From the NCBI GenBank assembly GCA_029245345.1, contig JAQWPM010000012.1, positions 806,001-870,000 of the forward strand: a stretch of DNA of 64,000 bases, written 5' to 3'. Positions within the stretch are counted from its first letter, which is position 1; each line of letters starts with the position of its first letter. The notes beneath the pieces were generated by a model. It was not told the origin of the DNA, searched no databases, and saw only the letters and a list, made by a program, of their open reading frames with translations. A program made the position numbers and the translations under genes. The DNA is from Longimicrobiales bacterium (GTDB lineage: Bacteria; Gemmatimonadota; Gemmatimonadetes; Longimicrobiales; Gaopeijiaceae). Positions 52,495-61,656 of the stretch are shown here, piece after piece.

Positions 52495-54158
52495 CTCCCT
52501 CCGCGACGGATCACCCGTCCAGGCGCAGCACCCGTCATTTCGCCATCAGATAGTACCCGGGCTCCGTTGACGAGCACGTGCTCGACGCCCACGGCAAAGC
52601 GGTTCGGATAGTCCCAGTCCGATCTGTCGATGATGGTCTCAGGATCGAAGATGGCGAGGTCTGCGGTGTTACCAGCGCGGATCCGGCCGCGGCCTTCCAG
52701 GCCGAGGAAGTCCGCCGGGAGCGACGTGATCTTTCGTACGGCTTCTTCGAGTGAGAGAACACCTTCTTCGCGGACATAGTGACCGAGCAGTCTCGCGAAG
52801 GTGCCGGCGCTTCGGGGGTGTCCCTCGGGAGAGTCCGATCCGTCCGCCCAAGCACCGTCGCTCGCGATCATGTTCCACGGCTGCACCATGATCGCCCGCA
52901 CGTCCGGTTCCTTGATGGCACCCAGTGTGAGGTTGATGGGCGAGCCTGTGGCGAGAAGGTCGGTGACTACTCGGAAGGGATCCTTACCTTCGGTCTCCGC
53001 GATCTCAGACAGGTAACGACCGACGATCTCCGGTTGGTCCGGTGCGCTCACGATGCGCATGCTCGTGTAGCCAGTGGCCTTGAGCCACGCGAAGCCACCG
53101 TCTACACCGTTTTCACTGGCTGCCTTAAGGGCAGTCCACTTGGCGGGGTCCGCTGCCGCGGCCGCTAGCTCGGCCTGCGCGGTCGCGATCATTTCTGGTG
53201 TCGGCTCCGCTCGCCCTGTCATCAGCATCTGCATCGTCTCGACGCCTGTCATGCCAGGTGGAACGACCACAATGCCGCCGATGTCCGCCGTGGCGGCGCC
53301 GTCGTACGGGTATTGGTCGGACACGATATTCGAGCCGCGGTCCCGCGCCTGCTCCACGAGCGCGATGATGTCGTTGATCACTCCTTCATTCTGGAGCCCG
53401 ACACCCTTGATGTGCCCGATCTTTCCGCCGATTCCCGCCGACTCGGCGATCGTGATGACTTCTTGATCAGAGTCACGGAAGGCGTGTACCGGGTTACGGA
53501 CATGAGAGTCATAGATGCCACCGAAGGGCTCGACCTCTTTGGCCATCGCGATGATTTCATCGGTTTGACTGAACATGCCGGGGTCGTACATGAGTCCGGT
53601 GCTGAGGCCGAGAGCGCCGAGCTCCATGCCTCGGCGCACCTCGGAGCGCATGACGGCGAGTTCGTCGTCGGTCGGGGCGCGCTGCTGGTCGTCACCCATG
53701 ACCTCGCCGCGGATGCCATTGTGGCCCACGTAGTACCCGACATTCGTCCCGATGCCGAGCGAGTCGTGTGCAGCGATGAGGCGGCGTAGTACATCCGGGG
53801 TGAAGTACCCGTCCGGTCCACCGATCACGGTGGTGACACCCTGCCTGGCAACCCCTTCGTTCAGCTTGAATTCTTCCCGGGCGATCTGCGGGGACGTGTG
53901 GCTATGCACGTCGATGAAGCCCGGAGCAACGACCAGACCATTTGCGTCGATCGTGTCAGGGGCGACGGCTTGGCCAGACTCACCGACCCATGCGATCCTG
54001 TCGCCGATCATACCTACGTCGCCGACGATCCCCTCGGAGCCCGTTCCGTCGATGATCGTCCCTCCAGCTACCAGCAGTGTGAGGCTACCGGGCGCGGGGG
54101 GGATGGGGTCGCAGGCCACGAGGAGCAGGCAAAGGCCTGCTAAGGATATCGAACGCAT
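52491..54158 (-). CDS. N-acyl-D-amino-acid deacylase-like amidohydrolase (lipoprotein)
   Basis: A 555-residue amidohydrolase. The start at 54158 opens a lipoprotein signal peptide with the lipobox LLVAC at C16; the frame is open 22 codons further but without features. The D-aminoacylase pattern is present: GTIIDGTG near residue 32, the metal-binding FIDVHSHTS near 75, GLSTGLMYDPG near 187, a histidine pair in DSHVRN and GHIKGVG, and a late ASDGAW. The family cuts N-acyl-D-amino acids, giving free D-amino acids, or related compounds. Its cellular position outside the membrane fits a scavenging role. Confidence 0.85.
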   Translation of the reverse strand: MRSISLAGLCLLLVACDPIPPAPGSLTLLVAGGTIIDGTGSEGIVGDVGMIGDRIAWVGESGQAVAPDTIDANGLVVAPGFIDVHSHTSPQIAREEFKLNEGVARQGVTTVIGGPDGYFTPDVLRRLIAAHDSLGIGTNVGYYVGHNGIRGEVMGDDQQRAPTDDELAVMRSEVRRGMELGALGLSTGLMYDPGMFSQTDEIIAMAKEVEPFGGIYDSHVRNPVHAFRDSDQEVITIAESAGIGGKIGHIKGVGLQNEGVINDIIALVEQARDRGSNIVSDQYPYDGAATADIGGIVVVPPGMTGVETMQMLMTGRAEPTPEMIATAQAELAAAAADPAKWTALKAASENGVDGGFAWLKATGYTSMRIVSAPDQPEIVGRYLSEIAETEGKDPFRVVTDLLATGSPINLTLGAIKEPDVRAIMVQPWNMIASDGAWADGSDSPEGHPRSAGTFARLLGHYVREEGVLSLEEAVRKITSLPADFLGLEGRGRIRAGNTADLAIFDPETIIDRSDWDYPNRFAVGVEHVLVNGARVLSDGEMTGAAPGRVIRRGGS

Positions 54159-54229
54159 GTGCAGGATCCGACGATGAGTGGTGTGACTGACCGTCACTCT
54201 ATGGTGTCCCTCTTCACTTCGCATGGTGC

Positions 54230-54268
54230 AAAGAAAACGCCGCCGCGACCCATGTGGTCGCGGCGGCG
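54230..54268 (-). terminator. Rho-independent terminator for the amidohydrolase gene
   Basis: A perfect 13-base stem (54238-54250 with 54256-54268) with a 5-base loop. Read on the minus strand it is followed by TTTTCTTTG. It lies 25 bases after the stop of the amidohydrolase gene at 54294. Confidence 0.8.
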
Positions 54269-54293
54269 CCTGGGCATCGGCTGAACTGGCGGG

Positions 54294-55427
54294 CTAGTTC
54301 CCAGGCAACGCCTCCGTTGGCAGCCCCGGAATGACATTCACTGCGTTCTGGTAGTAGACCTTCCGCAGCAGGTCGTCGGAGAGTCCCATGCCGTAGAGCT
54401 TCCAGAAGGCGTGGTAGTCACGGTAGTAGTCGAAGTACTCGTCGTTGGTCTCGAAGACGCGCCAGTAGTAAGGGTACTCGGCGGGCTGGAATGAGTCCTT
54501 CCCGAAGAGGATCCGGTCCGAGTACTTCTCGAAGAACTCGCGTGCGAACCGGGGCTGGCGGCCGAAGTCGTAAAGGACCGCGCCGAGCTCGCCGACCGTA
54601 TTCGGGTATTTGTCGAATAGCTCGCCAAGGCGTCCGAGGTCGTTCCCGTACCAGCTCATGTGGGCAATGATCCACGTCGTGCCGGGATTCCGCTCGATCA
54701 TCCGATCGCGTTCGGCCATCAACTCGTCGAACGTGGGGAAGCGCGCCTGGTCGTTGAGCTGACGCTGAGGATAAATCGACTGCTCGAGCCAACGTTCGTT
54801 CTCCATATCGTGGGGCTCGAAGAACTCTGCTGGGTCACCTGTGTGGACAAAAACCGGAATGCCGAGGCGTCCCGCCGTCTGCCACACGATGTCCAACTCC
54901 GGTTCGTCTAGGGTCAGACGAGTACCGTCGGCTTTCATGGTGAAGAGCCCGAAGCCTTTGTTCAGCTCACCGATGCCGACCGCTCCTGCTGCCACGTCCG
55001 CCTCGAGCTGTGCGGCGATCTTCGCTCCCGAACCCGGCGCCACATCGCGGAGGTCGAGGGTAGTGAAGAACGCGAATCGGTGTTCGAGCCCCGCTGCTTT
55101 CACCGCGTTGATCTGGTTGGTAAGACGTTCACCCGAGCTTCCGCGGGTCTGGATCATGACGCCGAGGTTCAACTCGTCCATTGCAGCCAATACGGTCGCG
55201 ATGTTCTCGGGGTTGTCGAGCGTAGGCGGGTGCCCGTGCATATCGACGACCGGGAATTTAGCGCTCGGCACCGGGTGCTCGGGCACAACCAAGGTGTTCC
55301 GCGGGGTGTATTCCGTGATGCTGGGCGGCGGAATCTGAGGGTCGGGGATCCGGCGCTGTGCCTCGGCTGCTGCGGGGAGCAGAAGGGCGGCGAACGCTGT
55401 AGCGGTCAGGAAGCGGGAGAGGCGCAT
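54294..55427 (-). CDS. Secreted amidohydrolase (amidohydrolase-2, TIM-barrel)
   Basis: A 377-residue exported protein with a Sec signal peptide ending AAAEAQ (residue 23). The TIM-barrel amidohydrolase-2 pattern is seen: VVDMHGHPPT near residue 62, PVFVHTGDPAEFF near 195, IIAHMSWYGND near 250, and FGKDSF near 312 giving the late aspartate. The family includes decarboxylases and hydrolases of ring or ester substrates; the substrate is not clear. Followed by a strong terminator. Confidence 0.85.
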   Translation of the reverse strand: MRLSRFLTATAFAALLLPAAAEAQRRIPDPQIPPPSITEYTPRNTLVVPEHPVPSAKFPVVDMHGHPPTLDNPENIATVLAAMDELNLGVMIQTRGSSGERLTNQINAVKAAGLEHRFAFFTTLDLRDVAPGSGAKIAAQLEADVAAGAVGIGELNKGFGLFTMKADGTRLTLDEPELDIVWQTAGRLGIPVFVHTGDPAEFFEPHDMENERWLEQSIYPQRQLNDQARFPTFDELMAERDRMIERNPGTTWIIAHMSWYGNDLGRLGELFDKYPNTVGELGAVLYDFGRQPRFAREFFEKYSDRILFGKDSFQPAEYPYYWRVFETNDEYFDYYRDYHAFWKLYGMGLSDDLLRKVYYQNAVNVIPGLPTEALPGN

Positions 55428-55589
55428 CTATGAACTCCGTCGTGATTGATCCGGCTGTACCGCATTAAGACACGGAAGGCTCGAAGGTCGCTGACAAGTG
55501 GTTGGGATCTCGCAGTTTGTACAGCGAGAGTGGGCGCGAGTTTCGCTGGACTGGCTCAATATGGCTCTTTCATCATAGAGACATGGCTT
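55428..55589. other. Non-coding upstream region
   Basis: About 160 bases upstream of the minus-strand amidohydrolase gene, likely holding its promoter. It also leads into the hydrolase remnant on the plus strand. I see no other feature. Confidence 0.4.
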
Positions 55590-55780
55590 CGCTGAGCCAT
55601 CACAGTGCTCGGCCTGAGCAGCATCACTCTGGCGGTTGTAGTCGGCGTGTTTGTTTGCTCATTCCGGAGCGAGGGGTCGCAGTAGCCGCGATGACGAACC
55701 TCAACTTGGAGGGGAGCGAAGCTTCGCGACTCAGAGCCGCGGCCTCCCGAACAGCAGGGGCGTTCGCGAACGCCCGTTAA
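55590..55780 (+). pseudogene. C-terminal fragment of a serine beta-lactamase-like hydrolase gene
   Basis: The frame ending at 55780 reads HHSGG, then LLIPERGVAVAAMTNLNLEG and an alanine-rich helix. This is the pattern of the last 50 residues of class C beta-lactamase-like hydrolases, where a H-[ST]-G-G motif precedes PERGVAVAVLTN. No SxxK or YxN motif and no start region are found upstream, where a different gene begins. The upstream part of this frame has no family features. It is a truncated remnant. Confidence 0.55.
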
Positions 55781-55803
55781 TGCCGATCGGGCTTGGCCCA
55801 TAA

Positions 55804-55845
55804 GACGACCCCGAGACCCACCTGTCGGTGAGCCTCGGGGTCGTC
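55804..55845. terminator. Long hairpin downstream of the M19 dipeptidase gene
   Basis: A perfect 12-base stem (GACGACCCCGAG with CTCGGGGTCGTC) and an inner CACC/GGTG stem in the 18-base loop. It is 35 bases after the stop of the minus-strand M19 gene and also follows the plus-strand remnant. No strong T-run. Confidence 0.55.
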
Positions 55846-55879
55846 GCGCAGAAGCGCGGTTGCTACCGACCGATAGCGA

Positions 55880-57208
55880 TCAGCCGCCGGCCTGAATCTC
55901 CGCCGCTAGCGCCTGCACCTCGTCGAGCACCCGAAGCAGGTTGCCGCTCCACAGCATCCCGATCTCATCCTCGGAGTAGCCGCGGCGAACCAGCTCGAGC
56001 GTGACGTTGAACGTCTCCGCCGCATCGTTCCAGCCGCTGACGCCACCACCTCCATCGAAGTCGGAGCTGATACCGACGTGCTCGAGGCCGATGAGGTTCA
56101 CCATGTAGTCGATGTTGTCCACGAGGTCCGCGACGTCGACCGGAGGAGCAACCGCGTTGACCTCGGCTTCCATGCGGGACTCCACGGCAGCAGCGACGGG
56201 GGCAAACGCCTCCTGGTAAGCAGCCCTCTCTTCCTCACTCATCCCGAACTGCTCGCGTCGCCCGACGACCTCAAAGCCCATTTCGGCGGCGACGGAGGCC
56301 TCCAGCGCGCCCAGCGCCTCGCGGTGCGAAGCGTTCTTCTCAGGGAGCAGGTAGCTCGAGAACGCTACCGTCTGGATCACGCCGCCGTTCTCTTTGAGTG
56401 CCATCAGCAACTCGTCGTCCATGCTCCGGCTCACGTCGCCGAGCGAGCGTGCAGCCGAGTGCGACCCGATCACCGGGGCACGCGACAGCTCCATCATCTC
56501 GAGGTTCGCTTCCTTCGACGGATGTGAGAGATCGATCATGATGCCCCACTTGTTCATCTCCGCGATGACTTCACGACCCAGGTCGCTCAGGCCACCGTGG
56601 AGCCAGACGTCGTCACGCTCGCCGGTGTTGGAATCGGAGAGCTGCGAGTGGCCGTTGTGCGCAAGCGACATGTAGCGTCCACCACGCTCAGCGAATTCCT
56701 GCACCCGACTGATGTCCATGCCGACGGGGTAGCCGTTCTCGATCCCGATCATGGCGATCTTTTTGCCCTCGGCGTTCAGCCGGCGCACGTCGTCCGACGT
56801 GAGCGCGAGGCCGATCCGGTCCGGAGCGATCTCTTCGGTCAGACGGTGGATCGCGTCGAACTTCTCGATCGCGTTGGCATACGCGGCGTCGAAGCCTGCT
56901 TGGTCGAGATCTCCCTGGCCCGTGTAGACGACCATCCAGGACACATCGAGGCCCCCGGCCTCCATCTTCGGCAAGTTCACCTGATTGCCGAGGTCCATCG
57001 TGTAGTTCCGCTCAGCCGTGAAGTTGGCCACGCTAATGTCGTCGTGTGTGTCGAGTGTGATCACACGCTCGTGGATGCCACGTGCGCGCTCGACGAGCTG
57101 GGCTTCGGCTTCGGCGCTGGAGTCCGCAGCGTCCCCGCCACCACATGATGCGAGGGCGACGGCAGCGAGGAGGGCGGTCAGTCTGGAGCGATGGGTCATG
57201 GTGGTCAT
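55880..57208 (-). CDS. M19-family membrane dipeptidase (lipoprotein)
   Basis: A 442-residue renal-dipeptidase-type enzyme. The signal peptide ends in a lipobox at C22 (LASCGG). The metal site is complete: H-x-D in LDTHDD near residue 55, the bridging glutamate in GIENGYP near 159, histidines in DLSHPS near 228 and GSHSAAR near 249, and the aspartate in SSDFDGGG near 380. M19 enzymes cleave dipeptides and tolerate D-residues at the C-terminal position. It would complete extracellular peptide breakdown. The S9 peptidase gene lies 94 bases upstream on the same strand. Confidence 0.93.
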   Translation of the reverse strand: MTTMTHRSRLTALLAAVALASCGGGDAADSSAEAEAQLVERARGIHERVITLDTHDDISVANFTAERNYTMDLGNQVNLPKMEAGGLDVSWMVVYTGQGDLDQAGFDAAYANAIEKFDAIHRLTEEIAPDRIGLALTSDDVRRLNAEGKKIAMIGIENGYPVGMDISRVQEFAERGGRYMSLAHNGHSQLSDSNTGERDDVWLHGGLSDLGREVIAEMNKWGIMIDLSHPSKEANLEMMELSRAPVIGSHSAARSLGDVSRSMDDELLMALKENGGVIQTVAFSSYLLPEKNASHREALGALEASVAAEMGFEVVGRREQFGMSEEERAAYQEAFAPVAAAVESRMEAEVNAVAPPVDVADLVDNIDYMVNLIGLEHVGISSDFDGGGGVSGWNDAAETFNVTLELVRRGYSEDEIGMLWSGNLLRVLDEVQALAAEIQAGG

Positions 57209-57302
57209 GTCGGTCTCTCTGGGGTGCAGCTGTTCAGGTACTGCTATGACAAGAGAGGGCAGTGTAGTGCTGGCGGGTTAGGCTGGCCAGGTTTTTTTGG
57301 GC

Positions 57303-59708
57303 CTACCGGCGAATCCCTCTCAAGTGCTCATCGAAGAACGCCGCCTGCCTGCGCACGAGGTCATACCGGCTCGCCTCAGTCTCCACGGTGTGTGGCTCCA
57401 CCGGGAAGTACATCACCTCGAAGTCCTTCTCTAGCTCAATGAGGCGCTGCACCAGACGTGCTGCGTCCTGGAAGTGAACATTGTCGTCCATGAGTCCGTG
57501 GGTGATCAAGAGTGGGTCTTCCAACCCTTCGGCGTAGTAGATAGGACTCGAAAGTCGATACGCCTCCGGGTTCTCTGCCGGCACGCCTAGGATCCTGCTG
57601 GTCCAGCCGTCGCTGTAGTGCGCCCAGTCCGTAACAGCCGCGCGAGCCACTCCGGCGTTGAATACACCCGGGTATCGGAAGAGAGAAGTCAGGGTTAGGA
57701 AGCCACCATACGAGACGCCGTAGATGCCGATCCGATCAGGGTCCACGCCTTCGTTGGCGGCGAGCCACCGGGCCCCTGCGACCGCACCGTCTGTGTCTGA
57801 GATCCCCATGGCGTCCGCGATGTCCGTGCGGTAGTCGCTGCCGTACCCTGCGCTCCCTCGATAGTCGAAGTCGAGCACGGTGTAGCCCTGCTCGAGCATG
57901 TAGTTGATGAAGCCGAGGTGGGTCGCGTAGCCGTACACGCTGTATCCACGGTGAGCGAACTGCCGGTATCCGCCGCCATGGATATGCACGATCGCCGCTC
58001 GTTCCGCGTTCGGCTTCTCCGGTCGGAAGAGCGAAGCCCACAACGGCCCGCCGTCTGGATGTTCGAACTCCACGATCTCCGGACGGGTGAGCGGGTGCTG
58101 GTAGTAGGCATCGGCTCCACTGACTGAGACACGCTGGGCGTCGGCACCGGGTTCGGCGTCTCGCACGTAGAGGTCTGGAAGCTGAACGCTCTCGCTGCTG
58201 ATCACGGCGAGGCGTTGTCCGTCCGGTGACCACCAGCCCTCGTGCCGACCGGCTTCCGAGGTGAGGCGCTCCATGTGGCCGCCGGTCGCAGGCATCCTGT
58301 AGAGGTGATCTTCCGATGGGTGTTCACGGCTCGTCTGGAGCAGCCAGTTGGCCCGGTCCGGAGACAGCTGGGCGCTGCGGACCTCCCACGCGCCCTCCGT
58401 GAGGGCGCGCACCGCGCCATCCTCGTCTAGTAGATAGAGATGACTCCAGCCGCTGCGCTCCGACGCGAAGACCAACTCACCGCCCGGTAGCCACTCCATC
58501 AGCGCCGGTTGCAGGTAGTTTGCCTGAATGGGTGGGCCGCCGATCCACGCGTCGTCGTGGTCGTGAGTGAGTACGCGAGCGCTTGCTGAGGGCAGGTCGA
58601 TCTCGGCGATCCACATATCCTCGTGGTCCTCGCCTATGAATTGAGCGACCGCTCGCGTGCCGTTCGTGTTCCAGACGGGTCCGTGCGGGAGTGTCTTCCC
58701 GTCACCGGCTTCGTCGAGGTCGATCCAGCGGACTTCGACGCTGTCTGTGGGGACGAGCGGGTCTACTGCTACCACACCCAAGCGAATCAGATCACGCGGT
58801 TCACCGGCCTTTGAGCGTGCGCTGTTGACCTCCGAGTATCCAGACTCGGAGACGAAGTCGACGTATTGAGTCGGCGGGCGGTCCTCTGCTGGCCAAGTCG
58901 CGCGGAAGGTGATCCACGCTCCGCCTGGGGAGAGTCGGATGTCGTCCACGCGGGCCGACTCGGGAAGTGGAATGGCCTGTGGCCTGGCCGGACCCGTGGA
59001 CCGGAGCGCGGCTTCGACTCCGCGCCGAGTCTCCTGACGATCCCGCACAACGCCAAAGAGCTCACGTTGCTCCTCCGCCAGCCAAGCGGCAGCGTCCGAT
59101 CCGGCGTCTGTGTCGCGCACCACCCGATTCGCCAACACGGTCAGCGCACCGTCACCTGTGTCGTACCGGTAGAGGGCGTCCTGTGACTCGAAGTGGACCG
59201 CGTCCCCGCCTGACGCGAACCGAGGGCGGCGTATGGCCTGCCCCATCGCCACAACCCGGCGGGTCCCTCGCTCGGCGTCGTAGAGCCACAGACCATCGCC
59301 CGAAATCCAGGTTGCTGCGGTCGCTGAGGCGTTCCAGCGCTGTTCCGCGCTCGGGACCTCGCCCCACTCCCCGCGAGAGAGCGATGTGACCCATTCTCCT
59401 GAAGCATCGGCAAAGAACCAAGGGTCATTCTGAGGGAGCTCTCCGACTTGCGGCCGCTCGTTCCAGCGGAAATACGCACCGGACCCGTCTGGAGCCCAGC
59501 GTACGTCGCTTACGCCCAGGCCAAGCCAGCGGTCGTCGCGAGACGCGTCTCTCAGCGTAAGGGGGCGAGCCTCGGTGGAGCCCCTCGCGAGGTCGGACTG
59601 GACGATTGGAGTCGCTATCCGGGACTGGGCCCGGAGGGGGGCCGCCGCGAGGTGCAGGAGGAGTGCCGAGGCGACGAAGAACAGGGGTGAACGGCTGGTC
59701 GGGCGCAT
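57303..59708 (-). CDS. Secreted S9-family peptidase (dipeptidyl-peptidase IV-like)
   Basis: An 801-residue serine peptidase. The start at 59708 opens a Sec signal peptide (SPLFFVASALLLHLAAAPLRAQ). A beta-propeller domain (about residues 60-540) is followed by the alpha/beta-hydrolase domain, with the nucleophile in GVSYGG, the aspartate in LMDDNVH and the histidine in EPHTVE. It should remove dipeptides from N-termini or act as an oligopeptidase. An open frame continues 223 codons upstream across the opposite-strand MORN gene, but its sequence has no protein features. Confidence 0.93.
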   Translation of the reverse strand: MRPTSRSPLFFVASALLLHLAAAPLRAQSRIATPIVQSDLARGSTEARPLTLRDASRDDRWLGLGVSDVRWAPDGSGAYFRWNERPQVGELPQNDPWFFADASGEWVTSLSRGEWGEVPSAEQRWNASATAATWISGDGLWLYDAERGTRRVVAMGQAIRRPRFASGGDAVHFESQDALYRYDTGDGALTVLANRVVRDTDAGSDAAAWLAEEQRELFGVVRDRQETRRGVEAALRSTGPARPQAIPLPESARVDDIRLSPGGAWITFRATWPAEDRPPTQYVDFVSESGYSEVNSARSKAGEPRDLIRLGVVAVDPLVPTDSVEVRWIDLDEAGDGKTLPHGPVWNTNGTRAVAQFIGEDHEDMWIAEIDLPSASARVLTHDHDDAWIGGPPIQANYLQPALMEWLPGGELVFASERSGWSHLYLLDEDGAVRALTEGAWEVRSAQLSPDRANWLLQTSREHPSEDHLYRMPATGGHMERLTSEAGRHEGWWSPDGQRLAVISSESVQLPDLYVRDAEPGADAQRVSVSGADAYYQHPLTRPEIVEFEHPDGGPLWASLFRPEKPNAERAAIVHIHGGGYRQFAHRGYSVYGYATHLGFINYMLEQGYTVLDFDYRGSAGYGSDYRTDIADAMGISDTDGAVAGARWLAANEGVDPDRIGIYGVSYGGFLTLTSLFRYPGVFNAGVARAAVTDWAHYSDGWTSRILGVPAENPEAYRLSSPIYYAEGLEDPLLITHGLMDDNVHFQDAARLVQRLIELEKDFEVMYFPVEPHTVETEASRYDLVRRQAAFFDEHLRGIRR

Positions 59709-59909
59709 GAGGTACCGGCGGGTTGAGAGGCTATCCGCCCGCGACGGTCGGGCGGTTGTTCTTAGTCGCCACAGGCGGGCTAAACGTGGCCGCCGTGTGG
59801 TGGGGCGGCAAACGGCTGGCCGCCGTCTTCGACGAAACCGCGACTTCGGCGAACCTTGGCCCCCGAATCGCGGTAGCAGTGAGGATCGACTCTCACATAT
59901 CCCCACTCC

Positions 59910-60302
59910 ATGTATCGCGCCCTTCTTCTTATCTCTCTGCTCCTGAGCGGCTGCTCTGACGTCGTCCGCCAAGTCGTACCCCTGGACGAACTCGTCCTGC
60001 AAGACAGCATCTATATGGATGCAGAGACGCTCGAGCCGTTTACGGGGCGGGTCGAACGGGTATTCGAGGACGATCCCAGGGAGGTGCAGCTCCGCGGTGA
60101 CCTCGTGAACGGCATGTGGAACGGCGACATCATCGTCTATCACGAGAACGGGCGAATCCGCTATATGGGCTCGCTCGCAGACGGGGAAAAGTGCGGAGAG
60201 TGGATTGAGAACAGAGACTCGGATCCCCCCTCGGACATCCTCGCGGAACTCAAACAAGAGATTGAAAGCCTCGGTATCTACGAGCCCTGCCCGGAGCGGT
60301 AG
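59910..60302 (+). CDS. Short lipoprotein with MORN-type repeats
   Basis: A 130-residue lipoprotein: signal peptide with lipobox LLSGC at residue 15, then repeats of the kind FTGRV...GDLVNGMWNGDIIVYHENGRIRYMGSLADGEKCGEW, as in MORN and YwqK-like proteins. Such proteins have no single function. It is divergent from the S9 peptidase gene, with 201 bases between. Confidence 0.78.
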   Translation: MYRALLLISLLLSGCSDVVRQVVPLDELVLQDSIYMDAETLEPFTGRVERVFEDDPREVQLRGDLVNGMWNGDIIVYHENGRIRYMGSLADGEKCGEWIENRDSDPPSDILAELKQEIESLGIYEPCPER

Positions 60303-60367
60303 CGCACCACCCATTGTCGGTGGGCCTGCACCTATATCGTGTTTGCGGCCCTGGTTAGTATCCAAGG

Positions 60368-60472
60368 ATGCAAACACTCGAGATCGTCATCTTGGTCGTG
60401 GTCGGCGTCGGCTTCTTCGGGCTGATCGCCTATGTGGCCTTCATAGCCCGTGACCCAGACCGGGAGGTCTGA
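60368..60472 (+). CDS. Very small membrane protein (34 residues)
   Basis: A short frame, MQTLEIVILVVVGVG then a hydrophobic helix to FIARDPDREV. It ends 6 bases before the aminotransferase start. The hydrophobic span with a basic/acidic tail looks like a genuine mini-protein. The ribosome-binding site is weak, so confidence is modest. Confidence 0.45.
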   Translation: MQTLEIVILVVVGVGFFGLIAYVAFIARDPDREV

Positions 60473-60478
60473 CGCGCC

Positions 60479-61642
60479 ATGACCCCACCTCTAGAGTGCC
60501 AACGGCACGCCTTCGGATTGCCGCGTGAAGAGCACTATCTGAATTGTGCGTACATGGGGCCTCTGCCCACCGCTTCCGAGCAGGCGGGTGTGGATGCGTT
60601 GGCCAAGAAGCGCGTTCCGACCCGCATCGTCCCGCCGGGTGATTTTTGGGCCACGGACGAGCTCCGGAGGCTGTTCGCGAAGCTGGTGAACGTGAAGGAC
60701 CCGCAGCGGATCGCGATTCAACCCGGGGTCTCGTACGGCGTAGCATGCGCGGCGAAGAACATTTCTGTCGCACCTGGCCAGAACATTGTGATGACGCACG
60801 AGCAGTTCCCTGGGAACGTCTACTCGTGGCGAAGGCTCGCCAGCGAGTCCGGCGCGGAGCTACGCGTAGCGACTCCCCCCGAGGGACCCGGGAGAGGCGC
60901 GGGCTGGAACGAGGCTCTCCTCGCGTCGATCGATTCGGCGACAGTTGTCGTGGCCGTGCCGCACGTGCATTGGACAGATGGAACGCGATTCGACCTGGAG
61001 GAGGTAGGCCGGCGGTGCCGTGAGGTCGGCGCGGTCCTAGTCGTGGACGGAACACAGTCGTTGGGCGCCATGCCTTTCGACGTGGAGGAGGTCCAGCCGG
61101 ACGTCCTCATCTGTGCGGCCTATAAGTGGTTGCTTGGGCCGTATTCCTTCGCTCTGTCCTATTTCGGGGAACGCTTCGACGACGGGATCCCGCTCGAGGA
61201 GACGTGGATCGCCCGCGACAAGAGCGACGATTTCCAGCACCTCGTCGACTACCAGGACGCCTACCAGCCGGGCGCGATCCGTTATGACATGGCGGAGAGG
61301 TCCAATTTTTTTCAGGCGCCCATCGCGGCTACGAGCATCGAGCTACTCCTCGAATGGCGCCCCGAGCGCATTCAGGACTATTGCGCTGAACTGACAAGCG
61401 GACTCCTCGCCGAAGCTGAGGACCTGGGCTTCTCGGTGGAGGACGCGGCCTACCGCGGCAGTCATCTGTTCGGACTCAGAATGCCCGAGGGGTTGGACTT
61501 GGCCGCGCTGAAGAGTGCGCTTGCCGAACGAAATATCTCCGCTTCGCTTCGCGGAACGGCTCTTCGTCTCTCGCCCAACGTCTACAACGACGAGGCTGAT
61601 ATCGAGGCGTTGATGAGTGTGCTCAGGGCGTCTGTAGCCTGA
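60479..61642 (+). CDS. Class V aminotransferase (PLP-dependent)
   Basis: A 387-residue PLP enzyme of the class V/cysteine-desulfurase-like fold. The PLP lysine is in CAAYKWLLGPY near residue 220; the cofactor aspartate is in VVDGTQSLGAMPFD near 187; the N-terminal YLNCAYMGPLP loop is also typical. No active-site cysteine loop of IscS/SufS type is evident, so an aminotransferase or lyase role is more likely than sulfur mobilisation. The substrate cannot be named. Confidence 0.85.
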   Translation: MTPPLECQRHAFGLPREEHYLNCAYMGPLPTASEQAGVDALAKKRVPTRIVPPGDFWATDELRRLFAKLVNVKDPQRIAIQPGVSYGVACAAKNISVAPGQNIVMTHEQFPGNVYSWRRLASESGAELRVATPPEGPGRGAGWNEALLASIDSATVVVAVPHVHWTDGTRFDLEEVGRRCREVGAVLVVDGTQSLGAMPFDVEEVQPDVLICAAYKWLLGPYSFALSYFGERFDDGIPLEETWIARDKSDDFQHLVDYQDAYQPGAIRYDMAERSNFFQAPIAATSIELLLEWRPERIQDYCAELTSGLLAEAEDLGFSVEDAAYRGSHLFGLRMPEGLDLAALKSALAERNISASLRGTALRLSPNVYNDEADIEALMSVLRASVA

Positions 61643-61656
61643 GAGCGGTCGCCCCC

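Noticed and set aside
59709-60377. A 223-codon upstream extension of the S9 peptidase frame
   Set aside because: It lies antisense to a clear lipoprotein gene, and the peptidase has a proper signal peptide start at 59708.
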